A stretch of DNA of 64,000 nucleotides from Flaveria trinervia (GCA_025506515.1 JACCIX010000524.1:83579-147578); one strand, 5' to 3'; positions 10,332-23,085 are shown, counted from the first letter of the stretch. The notes: generated by a model from the sequence alone, not told the origin. Numbers and translations are program-made.

Positions 10332-12480
10332 TGTAACACCCGGTTATTTGAAAAGACATGAAATAAAGAATAAAAAGGAAAGGAAAAGCTATAAGGTCCA
10401 AGTGGAGGGACCAAAAGTGTCCAAAAGGACAAAACTTTGAAAAAGTTGGTGTAAAGGTGGGCATGGCCGCCCACCCTCACTTCACATCACCACTACTTTC
10501 GGTTTTAGAGAGAGACAAGGGAAGAAGAGCAGAACTTCGGATTTTGAAGAAGTGAACGAATTCAATGTAAGAATTTGTGGTTTTTAAGTGGTTATGACGG
10601 GTTTTATCCCGGTTATATGCATATGTGCTTATATGTTTGTGTATGTGATTGGGTGCGTGTGTGTGGTGTTGTTTTTAGGTGTTTGAACTCATTGCAAGCG
10701 GGTTAGAAAGGAAGAAACACCCAAGTTGCATCAGGTGGTTCTAGACCCCGGTTTTACTTGCTTTAAACTATCTTTGGGGCTGAAAATGTATTTAAATAAT
10801 TTTTACAATGTCTGAGTATGTATACCGTGTGTAATGTGCATGATTGGATGATGATTTCTAGATGCTTATAGGTTGTTCATGTTTAGAATAGCCACATTAA
10901 GCTTAGACAGATGGGTTTGATGATTGGGTTTGAAAACATACTGGAAACATATTGAACAGAAGGTCCATGCGCCTAGATAAAGCTCATATGCCTGAAAATG
11001 CCTTAGAAAGAATTAAGTGTAATCCATCCACCTAAACAGTAGCCCATGCGCCTAAGATTACCTTAGAAATGTTTAACTACAGCCCATGCGCCTGAACAGT
11101 GGTCCATGCGCCTAGAAATGTTATCCGGACGACTAAGTGTAAGACCATGCGCCCCAATAGTGCCCATGCGCCCAAGTGGCTCATGCGCCTAAGTGTCCAT
11201 GCGTCCGAATTACCCATGCGTCTAAGTGTTCATGTGCACAAATAGTGCCCATGCGCCTCAATAGTTCATGCACCTAAAGTGAAAATGCTTAAGTGTTGGC
11301 TGATGCACCTACATAGTGATGAAACGCCCGAACAGGCTCATGCGCCCAAATAGTTCCCGTGCGCCTAAGCACTTAGAAATTTTTACAGAATTTTCTAGGA
11401 GTCTATGCTTTAGGGTTTTGACCGAGGTTGACTAAGAGCTTATTAATGATGATGTTTCATGCATGATATGATTACTTATGATTGTTCCTTATTATTGTTA
11501 TTGCTATTATTATTATTACTTATAGTATGTGACGTTACGTGGTATGATATTATTGTAACGTAAAGTATATCGTAATAATAAAATGAAAGAGCAATAAAGA
11601 AAAGAAGAGAAACATTAATGAAAATGTTAACAAGTCTTGCAAGCTTACAGGAGGTACACGACCATGTTGTCGTTAGCTCAACTATGCTGTGGGTTAGCTA
11701 CCCTATTATGCATACAGGGTCAATCAATTGAGATTGGCAGGACCTTTGTAGCGTGCCCTGGGTGATTGGGTTGGCCTTGTACATAGTACACAGAACCCTT
11801 TCGAGGGATACAGTTGACCCTTTCGGGGATATAGTTGACCTTTTCGAGGGATATAGTTGACCCTTCGATGGATACAGTTGACCCTTTCGGGGGATATAGT
11901 TGACCCTTTCGAGGTATATAGATGGCCCATCACCCGTCCTCCATCGCGCATATAGTTGGGGTATTGCTCACTGGTCCATACAGAAAGTGAAACATAAAGA
12001 TAAAAGTTTACAGAACAGACAAGGCATACAGTAAAGAGAACGAACAGTATTTGTTCATACAGTTAATGTGTGCTCGCATATACAGTACAGAGTTGTATTT
12101 TACAGAAAAGAGTATTTTCGTATAGAACATATAGAAATTATTTTATTACTTATAAAACTAGAGCTCACTTAGCAATGTTGACTTTTATATATTTTCAGTT
12201 GGCAGGTAATTATTGCTGAGGATGGCACGAGGGTGAAGCTACTCGGCAGGGAAAGTCTGACATCCATTCGTACTCTGTGTTGCTGTTGTTTTGTAATGCA
12301 TATAGTCAATTCTTTTGTAAACAGATAATGATGATGTATTGCTTAACAACAGTATTTTAAATGAAATGAATGGGTTTTTGATAAATCATTTATGCTGTTT
12401 AAGTTTGTATAATTATAATGTTTAATGTTTTGACTGCTGTGATTGACTAACTGTGAGGTCTCCGGGAATGGGGCCTTACA
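10332..12480 (+). repeat. 5' LTR of G2
   Basis: TGTAACACCC...CCTTACA, 2149 bp, same layout as the G1 5' LTR. The motif array is at about 10960-11370 and six 22-bp repeats lie at about 11797-11925. The donor-like site is changed here (CAAT/GTAAG instead of CAAG/GTAAG, near 10567). Confidence 0.95.
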
Positions 12481-12483
12481 AGT

Positions 12484-12495
12484 TGGTATCAGAGC
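12484..12495 (+). promoter_or_regulatory. Primer-binding site of G2
   Basis: TGGTATCAGAGC, three bases after the LTR end, is the perfect initiator Met tRNA complement. Confidence 0.95.
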
Positions 12496-12838
12496 CAAAG
12501 TTTAAAAGAATTGGGTTAAATAAACTTTTATAACCTACACTTAAACTGAGAATAGGACAAATGAAGGGATGTCAGCCCGAGTAGCTACGTGCCATCAGGT
12601 ATGTCTTTTCCTAATGTTAACCGGTATTATGTGCGCATGCTATTTGATTATGTGCGCTTAGTAGATTTAGATACTGATTAAGTTAGGATAGGAGATGCTT
12701 GTGGTATGAAGAGTAAAGTAAGTGGCTAATCACATCTGGCCATTGTAATTAGAGACTTACTATACTTGATAGACATAAAATGAGTGTTACCTTGTATGAC
12801 CGCGTTAGTGTTTGAATCTTATAGTGTGCTTTTAGAGG

Positions 12839-14060
12839 ATGGCTAGTGGTAGATCTTCAAAAGCCTCTCGTGGTGGAGGTCACGGTGCTGCTCCGCAACC
12901 CAAGAGAGGGAGACCCAGAGCCGAGAAAGTGGTTCATGAAGAACCAGAGACCCCCCATCCGGAGGGTGGCGATGAGAGCACCAATCTGAGAGCCTTAGTA
13001 AAGGAGGCTGTGGTGGAAGAGGTTCACCAGGTCATGTAGACTATACTACCGTCTGTGGTGACCGAAGTGATCAAGGCTGTAAAGGATGGGGAAAGAAAGG
13101 AGAGGAACAGGTCCTCGGGAGGACGGGAACAACCGGAGCCAGAAACGGTTCTCTCTGATAATGAGGAGGAGGAAGAAGAAGAGCCGGCGCCGGAGGCGAC
13201 CCGAGGCTGTAACTATGGGGCGTTTATGAGATGAAAGCCCCCTACTTTCAATGGGAACGGCACTGCTGCAGCTGCTCACCGGTGGGTGAGGGAGATGGAG
13301 GCTGTCCTCGATATCAGTGAGATCCGTGAGGATCAGAAGGTGAAATTCGCTACCCACTCTTTTGTGGACTCGGCTTTGTGCTGGTGGGAAACATTCTCCA
13401 AGCCGAGGGTAGCAGGGCCATTGGAAGAATGAGGTGGCCTGAACTGAAGAAGTTGGTGATTGAGGAATTTTGTCCTCACAGAGAGATGGACAAGGTAGAA
13501 AGAGACTTCCTGCAACTAGAGGTGGGAATGATGACACACCAGCAGTACACCACCAAATTTAACAAAATGGCACGGCTGGTGCCCGATCAAGTGACACCAC
13601 TGTCACGAAAGATTAAAAGATACATCCAGGGGCTGCCGGCGGATATCCATAGCCATATGATTGCTGCCCGGCCGAGCACTTTCAGGTCGGCGGTTGACTT
13701 GGCTGGCAGATTATACGATGAGCGCGAGGTGGTGGTGGCCGAGGTGAATAAGAAGGATGGTGGTAGCCGGAACTGGAATGGGAAACGGTTTGGGCGTGGT
13801 AGAACTGCTCCAAACAAGAAGGTGACAAAGGTGGGTGAACGACGTGTGGTCACATCTGGATCAGGGCTGAGGAGGTGTGACAAATGTGGAAGGGAGCATA
13901 CTGGTGAGTGCAGGATGGGGATGAATGTATGCTTCAGGCGTGGCCAGCCTGGCCATATTGCAAGAGACTATAAGAAGCCGAGGGCAGAGATCTCTGGAGC
14001 AGAGAAGAAGAAGCCGGAGGAAGGAGGGCAGAGGGCAAGTGCTAGAGCTTACACTATGAC
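12839..14060 (+). pseudogene. G2 gag, broken
   Basis: It starts MASGRSSKASRGGG with the AT-hook-like KRGRPRAEK. It stops at TAG 13037-13039; later an internal TGC of the MRCKPP motif is TGA (near 13233), and a one-base deletion near 13390 shifts frame at the CWWDN site. The Gag domain then runs cleanly. The knuckle region is damaged by deletion: one motif remains (CFRRGQPGHIARDY) with two of its zinc ligands replaced, and the second knuckle is missing. Confidence 0.85.
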
Positions 14061-15831
14061 CCGGGAGGAAGCCAGAGCTGATCCCGATGTTGTGTCAGGT
14101 ATGTTTCTAGTAAACCAAACTTGTGCCTCTATATTGTTTGATTCCGGTGCTAATAGGAGTTTTATTTCCACTACTTTTTGTGCTAAGTTTCCTGTTAGTA
14201 GTAGCAAGGTTAGTGCACTATTCGATGTAGAAACTACTATTGGTAAGTCCACTAAAATTACTGATGTGATAGAGGACTTTGCCATAGAACTACAGGGCCA
14301 TAGGTTTGCTGCTAGATTACACGTGATACCCCTAGGTGGATTTGATGTAGTACTAGGGATAGACTGGTTAGCAATCTATGAAGCAAACATCGTGTGTCGC
14401 AAGAAGATGATCCGATTGACAGCACTTGATTGGAATAAGGTGACGGTTTATGGAGATCGTGTTACTACGATCCTGAAGATGATTTCAATGGTGGTGGCGG
14501 GAAATTGCATGAGACATGGATGTAGTGCCTACTTGGCCTACGTAAAGGATGTGGACACACCAACACCACAACTATCCGATGTACCAGTTGTGTGTGACTT
14601 TCCGGACGTATTCCTGGAAGACTTACCCGGCGTGCCACTGGATCGTGAAATTGAGTTCCAAATTGATTTGATACCGTGCTCAACCCGTTGCCAAAGCACT
14701 GTATCGGTTAGCTCCCACGAAATGAAAAAACTAATGGAGCAGTTGCAAGAGTTGCTTGATAAGGGGTTCATTAGACCGAGTATCTCTCCCTGGGGTGCTC
14801 CGGTCCTGTTTGTGAAGAAGAAAGACGGTAGTATGAGGATGTGCATTGACTATCGAGAGTTGCACATGTTGAAGGTGAAGAACCGATACCCCCTACCAAG
14901 AATAGATGATTTGTTTGACCAGCTCCAAGGTGCTAGTTGGTTTTCAATGATAGATCTTCGATCTGGTTACCATCAGCTGAAGGTGAAGGAGCAGGATATC
15001 CCTAAAACAGCTTTTCGCACGCGCTACGGTCACTATGAATTCCTTGTTATGTCATTTGGTCTGACCAATGTGCTAGTTGCTTTTATGGACTTGATGAATC
15101 GAGTGTGTCGGCCAATGTTAGATAAATCAGTGATTGTGTTTATTGATGATATCCTGATTTATTCGAAGAGCCAAGGGGAGCATGTCGATCATATTCGGGA
15201 GGTGTTAGAGACCTTCAGAAGGGAGAAGTTGTATGCCAAATTCTCCAAGTGCACGTTCTGGTTACACAAAGTTCAATTCTTAGGTCACGTGATAAATCCT
15301 GAGGGGATTATGGTAGACCCTGCTAAGGTGGAGGCTGTGATGCAATGGAAGTCTCCAAAGATGCCATCCGAGATTTGTAGTTTCTTGGGGTTGGCGGGGT
15401 ATTATCGAAGGTTCATTCAGGACTTTTCCAAGATCGCTTCTCCACTGACCAAGTTGACCCGAAAGGATGTAAAGCTTATATGGGGTCAAGCCCAAGAACA
15501 GGCGTTCGAGGACTTAAAGGTGAGGTTGACTCAAGCTCCTGTCTTGTCATTAGCCGAAGGGAGCGAGGATTTGGTGGTATATTCAGATGCTTCTTACTCG
15601 GGGTTGGGGTGTGTATTAATGCAAAGAGGGAAGGTTATAGCCTATGCATCCCGACAGTTGAAACTTCATGAGGTCAACTACCCTACTCATGACCTGGAGT
15701 TAGCAGCCGTGGTCTTTGTACTAAAGATTTGGAGGCACTATCTGTACGGGACGAAGTGCACCATTTTCACTAACCATAAGAGTTTGAAGTACTTCTTCGA
15801 GCAGAAGGATCTGAACATGAGGCAGAGGTGA
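14061..15831 (+). pseudogene. G2 pol: protease, reverse transcriptase, RNase H
   Basis: This is the C-terminal part of an 817-codon open frame starting at 13378. Protease motif LFDSGANRSFIS; RT motifs CIDYREL, YPLPRIDDLFDQL, ILIYSKS and the catalytic FIDDIL near 15140. RNase H follows (VVYSDASYSGLGCVL, HDLELAAVVF). A short out-of-frame stretch at about 14673-14725 (IPCSTRCQST) is restored by a second indel, so the frame survives but the linker is altered. A TGA at 15829-15831 ends it (RQR then stop). The RT looks nearly intact, unusual among the decayed copies here. Confidence 0.9.
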
Positions 15832-15834
15832 TGG

Positions 15835-16423
15835 TTGGAGCTTATCAAAGATTATGATTGTGAGATCCATTACCATCCGGGCAAGGCCAACGTGGTGGCC
15901 AATGCTTTTAGCCGAAAAGAGAGGCCCGAGCCGATTCAGGTAAAAGCATACCAACTGATCATGACCTCTGATGTAATGAAGCAAGTCAAGGAGTTCCAGG
16001 TGGGTGACCGGGTTATGTTGAAGGTCTCACCTTGGAAGGGTATCATCAGATTCAGGAAGCGGGGCAAGTTGAGCCCAAGATATATAGGACCTTTTCCGAA
16101 TCATTGCTCGAGTAGGAGAGGTGGCCTATAGGTTGGAATTACCGGATGAGTTAAGTGGGATTCACGCGACATTCCATGTGTCTCATCTGAGAAAGTGCTT
16201 AGCTTACGAGGACATGATTGTTCCACTGGAGGACATTGAAGTAGATGAAAGGCTCAATTATGTGGAGCAACTAGTGGCAATCATCGATCATAAAGAGAAA
16301 AGGCTGAGGAATAAAGTGGTTCCCCTTGTGCGTGTACAGTGGAAGCACAGGAAGGGATCCGAGTCTACATGGGAGATTGACGAGGAGATGAGGCAGCATT
16401 ATCCTCATCTGTTCAAGGAATAA
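15835..16423 (+). pseudogene. G2 pol C-terminus with integrase core deleted
   Basis: After the stop the protein continues (IHYHPGKANVVANAFSR) to VKEFQ and then jumps to VGDRVMLKVSPWKG. In G1 these points are about 980 bp apart (about 19650 and 20627) and enclose the integrase zinc finger and DDE core. Both ends share AGTTYCA, so the deletion probably used microhomology. The C-terminal region follows after a frameshift near 16100: a GPY-like PRYIGPF segment, then a chromodomain-like tail (VPLVRVQWKHRKGSESTWE). Confidence 0.9.
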
Positions 16424-16446
16424 TAGGTTTTGGGGACGAAACCTAT

Positions 16447-16461
16447 ATAAGGGGGGTGGAC
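16447..16461 (+). promoter_or_regulatory. Polypurine tract of G2
   Basis: AAGGGGGGTGGA directly precedes the 3' LTR, the expected site where plus-strand cDNA synthesis is primed. Confidence 0.85.
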
Positions 16462-16462
16462 T

Positions 16463-18582
16463 TGTAACACCTGGTTATTTAAAAAGACATGAAATAAAGA
16501 ATAAAAAGAAGGTCCAAGTGGAGGGACCAAAAATGTCCAAAAGGACAAAACTTTGAAAAAGTTGGTGTAAAGGTGGGCATGGCCGCCCACCCTCACTTCA
16601 CATAACCACTACTTTCGGTCTTAGAGAGAGAGACAAGGGAAGAAGAGAAGAACTTCGGATTTTGAAGAACAAGTGAACGAATTCAAGGTAAGAATTCGTG
16701 GTTTTTAAGTGTTTATGACGGGTTTTATCCGGTTATATGCATATGTGCTTATATGTTTGTGTATGTGCTTGGGTGCGTGTGTGTGGTGTTGTTTTTAGGT
16801 GTTTGAACTCATTGCAAGCGGGTTAGAAAGGAAGAAACACCCAAGTTGCATCAGGTGAGTTCTAGACCCCGGTTTTACTTGCTTTAAACTATCTTTGGGG
16901 CTGAAAATGTATTTAAATAATTTTTACAATGTCTGAGTATGTATACCCGTGTGTAATGTGCATGATTGGATGATGATTTCTAGATGCTTATAGGTTGTTC
17001 ATGTTTAGAATAGCCACATTAAGCTTAGACAGATGGGTTTGATGATTGGGTTTGAAAACATACTGGAAACATATTGAACAGAAGGTCCATGCGCCTAGAT
17101 AAAGCTCATATGCCTGAAAATGCCTTAGAAAGAATTAAGTGTAATCCATCCACCTAAACAGTAGCCCATGCGCCTAAGATTACCTTAGAAATGTTTAACT
17201 ACAGCCCATGCGCCTGAACAGTGGTCCATGCGCCTAGAAATGTTATCCGGACGACTAAGTGTAAGACCATGCGCCCCAATAGTGCCCATGCGCCCAAGTG
17301 GCTCATGCGCCTAAGTGTCCATGCGTCCGAATTACCCATGCGTCTAAGTGTTCATGGGCACAAATAGTGCCCATGCGCCGCAATAGTTCATGCACCTAAA
17401 GTGAAAAATGCTTAAGTGTTGGCTGATGCACCTACATAGTGATGAAACGCCCGAACAGGGCTCATGCGCCCAAATAGTTCCCGTGCGCCTAAGCACTTAG
17501 AAATTTTTACAGAATTTTCTAGGAGTCTATGCTTTAGGGTTTTGACCGAGGTTGACTAAGAGCTTATTAATGATGATGTTTCATGCATGATATGATTACT
17601 TATGATTGTTCCGTATTATTGTTATTGTTATTATCATTATTACTTATAGTATGTGACTTTACGTGGTATGATATTATCGTAACGTAAAGTATATCGTAAT
17701 AATAAAGTGAAAGAGCAATAAAGAAAAGAAGAGGAACATTAAATAAAATGTTAACAAGTCTTGCAAGCTTACAGGAGGTACACGACCATGTTGTCGTTAG
17801 CTCAACTGTGCTGCGGGTTAGCTACCCTATTATGCACACATGGTCAATCAATTGAGATTGGCAGGACCTTTGTAGTGTGTCCTGGGTGATTGGTTTGGCC
17901 TTGTACATAGTACACAAAACCCTTTCGAGGGATACAGTTGACCCTTTCGGGGATATAGTTGACCTTTTGAGATATACAGTTGACCCTTTTAGGGGATATA
18001 GTTGACCCTTTCGAGGGATATAGATGGCCCATCACCCGTCCTCTATCGCGCATATAGTTGGGGTATTGCTCACTGGTCCATACAGAAAGTGAAACATAAA
18101 GATAAAAGTTTACAGAACAGACAAGGCATACAGTAAAGAGAACGAACAGTATTTGTTCATACAGTTAATGCGTGCTCGCATATACAGTACAGAGTTGTAT
18201 TTTACAGAAAAGAGTATTTTCATATACAACATATAGAAAGTATTTTATTACTTATAAAACTAGAGCTCACTCAGCAACGCTGACTTTTATACATTTTCAG
18301 TTGGCAGGTAATTATTGCTGAGGATGGCATGAGGGTGAAGCAACTCGGCAGGAAAAGACTGACATCTATTCGTACTTTGTGTTGTTGTTGGTTTGTAATG
18401 CATATAAAAAATTCTTTTGTAAACAGTTAATGATGATGTATTGCTTAACAACAGTATTTTAAATGAAATGAATGGGTTTTTGATAAATCAATTCCGCTGC
18501 TTAAGTTTGTATATTTATAATGTTTAATGTTTTAACTTCTGTGACTGACCAACTGTGAGGTCTCCGGGAACGGGTCCTTACA
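16463..18582 (+). repeat. 3' LTR of G2
   Basis: 2120 bp, TGTAACACCT...CCTTACA. It differs from the 5' LTR by scattered substitutions, a 12-base deletion early on and one fewer 22-bp repeat (five, about 17930-18029). The donor-like site CAAG/GTAAG is intact (near 16687). Confidence 0.95.
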
Positions 18583-21056
18583 CAGGGTTCCAGTTGGTTT
18601 TCAAGGATAAACCTTCGATCGGGTTATCATCAGTTGAAGGTGAGGGAGCAGGATATTCTAAAAACAGCTTTTCACACGCGTTATGGACACTAAAAGTTCC
18701 TCGTTATGTCTTTTGGTTGACCAATGCGCCAGCTGCTTTTATGGACTTGATGAATCGAGTGTGTCGGCCATGTTAGATAAATCAGTGATTGTGTTTATTG
18801 ATGATATCCTGATTTATTCGAAGAGCGAGGAGGAGCATGCCGATCACATTCGAGAGGTGTTGGAGACATTGAGAAGGGAGAAATTGTTTGCAAAATTCTC
18901 CAAGTGCGCATTCTGGTTGCGCGAAGTTCAGTTCTTGGGCCATGTGGTGAATCCCGAGGGGATTATGGTGGATCCAGCAAAGGTGGAGGCGGTGATGCAA
19001 TGGAAGTCTCCAAAGACGCCATCCAAGATTCATAGTTTCTTGGGGTTGGCGGGGTATTATCGAAGGTTTATTCAGGACTTCTCCAAGATCGCTTCTCCAC
19101 TGACCAAGTTGACCCGAAAGGATGTAAAGTTTATATGGGGTCAAGCTCAAGAACAGGCATTCAAGGAGTTAAAGGTGAGGTTGACTCAAGCTCATGTCTT
19201 GTCGTTACCCGGTGGAAGTGAAGATTTGGTGGTGTATTCAGATGCTTCTTACTCGGGGTTGGGGTGTGTGTTAATGCAAAGGGGAAAAGTTATAGCCTAT
19301 GCATCCCGACAACTAAACGTTCATGAGGTCAACTACCCTACTCATGACCTGGAGCTAGCAGCCGTGGTCTTTGTACTAAATATTTGGAGGCACTATCTGT
19401 ACGGGACGAAGTGCACCATTTTCACTAACCATAAGAGTTTGAAGTACTTCTTTGAGCAGAAGGATCTGAACATGAGGCAAAGGTGATGGTTGGAGCTTAT
19501 CAAAGATTATGATTGCGAGATCCATTACCATCCGGGCAAGGCCAATGTGGTGGCCGATGCTCTTAGCCGAAAAGAGAGGCCCGAGCCGATTCAGGTGAAA
19601 GCATACCAACTGATCATGACCTCTGATGTAATGAAGCAAGTCAAGGAGTTTCAAGATGAGGCATTTAGAGAAGATCATCTAAACTCTAAAAGAATGGGAG
19701 GTCTGGTTGGGGAATTGGGTGAAAACACACTTGGTGTTAAAACTCGATTCGGACGGGTGTGGATTCCTAGTTTCAGGGATCTACGTGTGAGGATTTTGGA
19801 TGAAGCTTACAAGACTCAATACTCCATTCATCCTGGTGGCACAAAGATGTATCAAGATATGAAAAAAGATTATTAGTGGCTGGGTATGAAGCGTAACGTG
19901 GTAGAGTATGTGAGTAAGTGCCTTACTTGTTTGTAAGTGAAGGCCGAACATCAGAAGCCGTATGGGAAGATCCGACCTTTGGATATACCGGAATGGAAGT
20001 GGGAGCACATCACCATGGATTTCATTACGAAGCTGCCACGTACTCCGAAGGGGTACGATGCCATATGGGTGATTGTTGACCATTTGACGAAGAGTGCCCA
20101 CTTCCTACCAATCCGCGAGACATATTCATCCGAGAGGTTGACTGACCTGTTCATCAAGGAGATTGTAACTCGTCATGGCGTTCCGGTGTCCATTGTGTCT
20201 GATCGTGACACCCAGTTTACCTCTAAATTCTGGAAGAAATTCCATGATGCCATGGGGACGAGGTTACTATTAGCACGACTTATCATCCCCAAACTGGTAG
20301 TCAGTCAGAAAGGACCATTCAGATACTGGAAGACATGCTTCGGGCATGTGTGATTGATTTTGGGGGAAGTTGGGATGACCACTTACCGTTAGCTGAATTC
20401 ACGTACAACAACAGTTATCATGCTAGTATTGGCATGCCACCATACGAGCTGCTATATGGTAGAAGATGTAGGACACCCGTATGTTGGGGAGACATTGGGC
20501 AGAAAGAGTTGCGAGGTGTCGAGGTGATCGAGGCTACGACTGAGAAGTTAGAAAGATTAAAGTCTTTATGAAGGCAGCCAAAGATAGACAGAAGTCGTAT
20601 GCCGATAAATTACGCAGACCGATCAAGTTCCAGGTGGGTGACCGGGTTATGTTGAAGGTCTCACCTTGGAAGGGTTTTATCCGATTCAGGAAGCGGGGAA
20701 AGTTGAGCCCAAGATATATAGGCCCTTTCCGAATCATTGCACGAGTAGGAGAGGTGGCCTATCGGTTGGAGTTACCAGATGAGTTAAGTGAGATTCACCC
20801 GACATTCCATGTATCTCATCTGAGAAAGTGTTTAGCTGATGAAGACATGATTGTTCCACTAGGGGATATCAAAGTAGACGAAAGGCTCAATTATGTGGAG
20901 CAACTAGTGGCAATCATCGATCATAAAGAGAAGAGGCTGAGAAATAAGGTGGTTCCTCTTGTGCATGTACAGTGGAAGCACAGGAACGGATCCGAATCTA
21001 CATGGGAAACTGAGGAGGAGATGAGGCAGCATTATCCTCGTCTGTTTGAGGAATAG
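18583..21056 (+). pseudogene. G1 pol, C-terminal part (RT, RNase H, integrase, chromodomain)
   Basis: Reading resumes in RT (LRSGYHQLKV). A stop falls in the YGHYEF motif (near 18692) and a frameshift at about 18770; FIDDILIYSKS, RNase H and the connection follow. A TGA lies at 19484-19486, and stops break the integrase zinc-finger region (after MKKDY, and after CLTCL). The integrase core shows MDFITKLP and VSDRDTQFTS; a frameshift near 20260 hides the third acidic residue, which is still encoded (SERTIQILED). A stop near 20569 precedes the C-terminal region with a chromodomain-like tail (VVPLVHVQWKHRNGSESTWE), typical of chromovirus-type gypsy elements. The element is inactive. Confidence 0.9.
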
Positions 21057-21082
21057 CAGGTTTCGGGGACGAAACCTATATA

Positions 21083-21095
21083 AGGAAGGTGGACT
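21083..21095 (+). promoter_or_regulatory. Polypurine tract of G1
   Basis: AAGGAAGGTGGA precedes the 3' LTR; it is one or two bases different from the G2 tract. Confidence 0.75.
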
Positions 21096-23085
21096 TATAA
21101 CACCTGGTTATTTTAAAAGGACAAGAAATGAAGAATAAAAGAAAGAAAAGCAATAAAGTCCAAGTGGAGGGACTAAAAGTGTCCAAAAGGACAAATCTTT
21201 GAAAAGTTGGTGTAAAGGTGGGCATGACCGCCCACCCTCACTTCACATCATCATTTTCTTTGGTTTTAGAGAGAGAGAGTAGAGGAACTCTCGGCTGAAA
21301 AAGAGAAATCAAATTCAAGGTAAGAATTCATGGTTTTTAAGTGTTTATAACGGGTTTTATCCCGGTTATATGCTTATGTGCTTATAAGTTTGTGTGTGTT
21401 CGGGTGTGTGTGTTTGGTGGGGTTTTTAGGTGTTTGAACTCATTTGCAAGCGGGTTAGAAAAGAAGAAACACCCAAGTTGCATCAGGTGAGTTCTAAACC
21501 CTGGGTTCTACTTGTTTTTAAACATCTTTGGGCTAAAATGTATTTAAATGATTTTTACAATGTTTGAGTATGTATGCCAGTATGTATTATGCATGTTGGA
21601 TGATGATTCTTAGATGCTTATAGGTTATTCATGTTTAGAATATCTATATTATGCTTAGAACAGACAGGTTTGATGATTGGGTTTGAAAAAATCCTAGAAA
21701 CATGTTTTACAGAAAGCTCATGCGCCTAGATAAGGTTCATACGCCTAAAATTACCTTAGAAATGTTTTAAGTATAGCCCATGCGCCTGAACAGTGGTCCA
21801 TGCGCCTAGAAATATTAGTCGGATGACTAAGTGTAGGGCCATGCGCCCCAATAGTGCTCATGCGCCTGAAAGTTGCACATGCGCCTAAGTGTTCATACGC
21901 CTAAGTTCATACGCCTGAATAGTACCTATGCGCCTAGAATTGGGCTGGAATTGACTAAGTGTCCAGACGTCCAGGATTCCCATGCGCCTGCATAATGCCC
22001 ATGTGCCTGAAAGTTGCCCATGCGCCTAAGTGTTCCCCATGCGCCTGCATAGTGTCCATGCGCCTGCATAGTGCCCGTGCACCTAAGGACTTAAAATATT
22101 TTCTAATTTTTGGGGAAAAAGTGTAATGTAGGCTTTGACTTGGGAGATTCTAGGGGCTATGTAAGTTGACTTTTTGAAGTCATTTATGTTGTGATGATGT
22201 GATGTATGATTGTATGATATGTTGCTTATGATGAATGTTTATCTTTCCTATGGCTTTACGTGTTATGTTATGAATGAATAAAGTATTATGTACGTAAAGT
22301 GTAAGATAATGAAAGAGGAACACGAAGTAAGAATACATGCATTATTGAATGAAGAATGAACGAAGGAAAGGCTTGCAAGCACATATAGGAGGTGAGCAAC
22401 CCAGTTGTTGCAACAGACTCGAACAGCGAGCTACGTGAAGTTTCCATGAGGTGAGCGACCCTATGGTTGCAACAGACTCGGATAGCGTGCTATCGTTGAA
22501 GTTGGAAATTAGGGTGAGCAACCCTATGGTTGCAACAGACTCTGATAGCGTGCAAATAGTTGTGATTGTTAATGAGGTGAGCGACCCAGTTGTCGTAACA
22601 GACTCAAAAGGATAAACGTATAAAATGAACGAGGTTTACAAATGTAATGGAAGATAATAATGATATTATTTGTATGTATGTATGATGTATGATCACGAAC
22701 GAATGAAAAGTATAGTTTGATTCTGAAAGAAAGTAAAGAATGGTTTTTAACGATTGAAATGTATGTTTTACTATAAAACTAGAACTCACTGAGCAACACC
22801 GACTTTTATATGTTTTCAGTTGGCAGGTAAACGTTGCTGAGGATGGCACGAGGCGGCTACTCGGCTCTTTTGGATGGCATTCTTTTGTTAATGTTTTTGC
22901 ATTGTAATGCTAACGAATGATGTTTTGAAATGAACTCTTGTATTAACTTGCAAAAGCATTTGTAATAACATGAAAAGTTATTTCTTTTATGTTTCCGTTA
23001 CAGTATTTTCGTAAGGCAAATGTAATTATATGTTTTATGTGCGATGAGGATCCAACTGTAAGTGTCCCGGGAACGGGTCCTTACA
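21096..23085 (+). repeat. 3' LTR of G1 (divergent subtype)
   Basis: 1990 bp starting TATAACACC (first G changed) and ending CCTTACA. The first half aligns with the other LTRs (GA-rich leader, splice-like sites, motif array at 21715-22085). The later part differs: instead of 22-bp repeats it has four units of about 62 bp around GGTGAGCGACCC and AACAGACTC (22385-22605). It ends next to a host-gene intron copy with flank GGTAG. Confidence 0.9.

Larger units (their letters stand above)
10332..18582 (+). mobile_element. Ty3/gypsy element G2, nested in the RT of G1
   Basis: A complete LTR-to-LTR insertion of 8251 bp with 5-bp target duplication CAGGG at 10327-10331 and 18583-18587. The target is the G1 RT codons at QLQG, and reading resumes in G1 RT on the far side. 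The LTRs are nearly alike apart from small indels and one extra 22-bp repeat unit in the 5' copy, so G2 is younger than G1. Its pol lacks the integrase zinc finger and catalytic core, and gag has stops, so it is non-autonomous today. Confidence 0.95.
5728..23085 (+). mobile_element. Ty3/gypsy element G1 (mosaic), split by G2
   Basis: The element has LTR, primer site, gag, protease, RT, RNase H, integrase, a C-terminal chromodomain-like segment, polypurine tract and LTR. G2 interrupts it at 10332-18582. The two outer LTRs are clearly related but differ in length and in their internal tandem repeats. The outer flanks do not match (AATAC on the left, GGTAG on the right), and the left flank is promoter repeat while the right is a gene intron. 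A single insertion should give like LTRs and like flanks, so G1 is best read as a recombinant of two elements. It carries many stops and frameshifts. Confidence 0.85.

Noticed and set aside
5728..23085. An integrated pararetrovirus or other virus
   Set aside because: LTRs, Gag knuckles, integrase and a chromodomain-like tail in gypsy order, with no envelope or movement protein.
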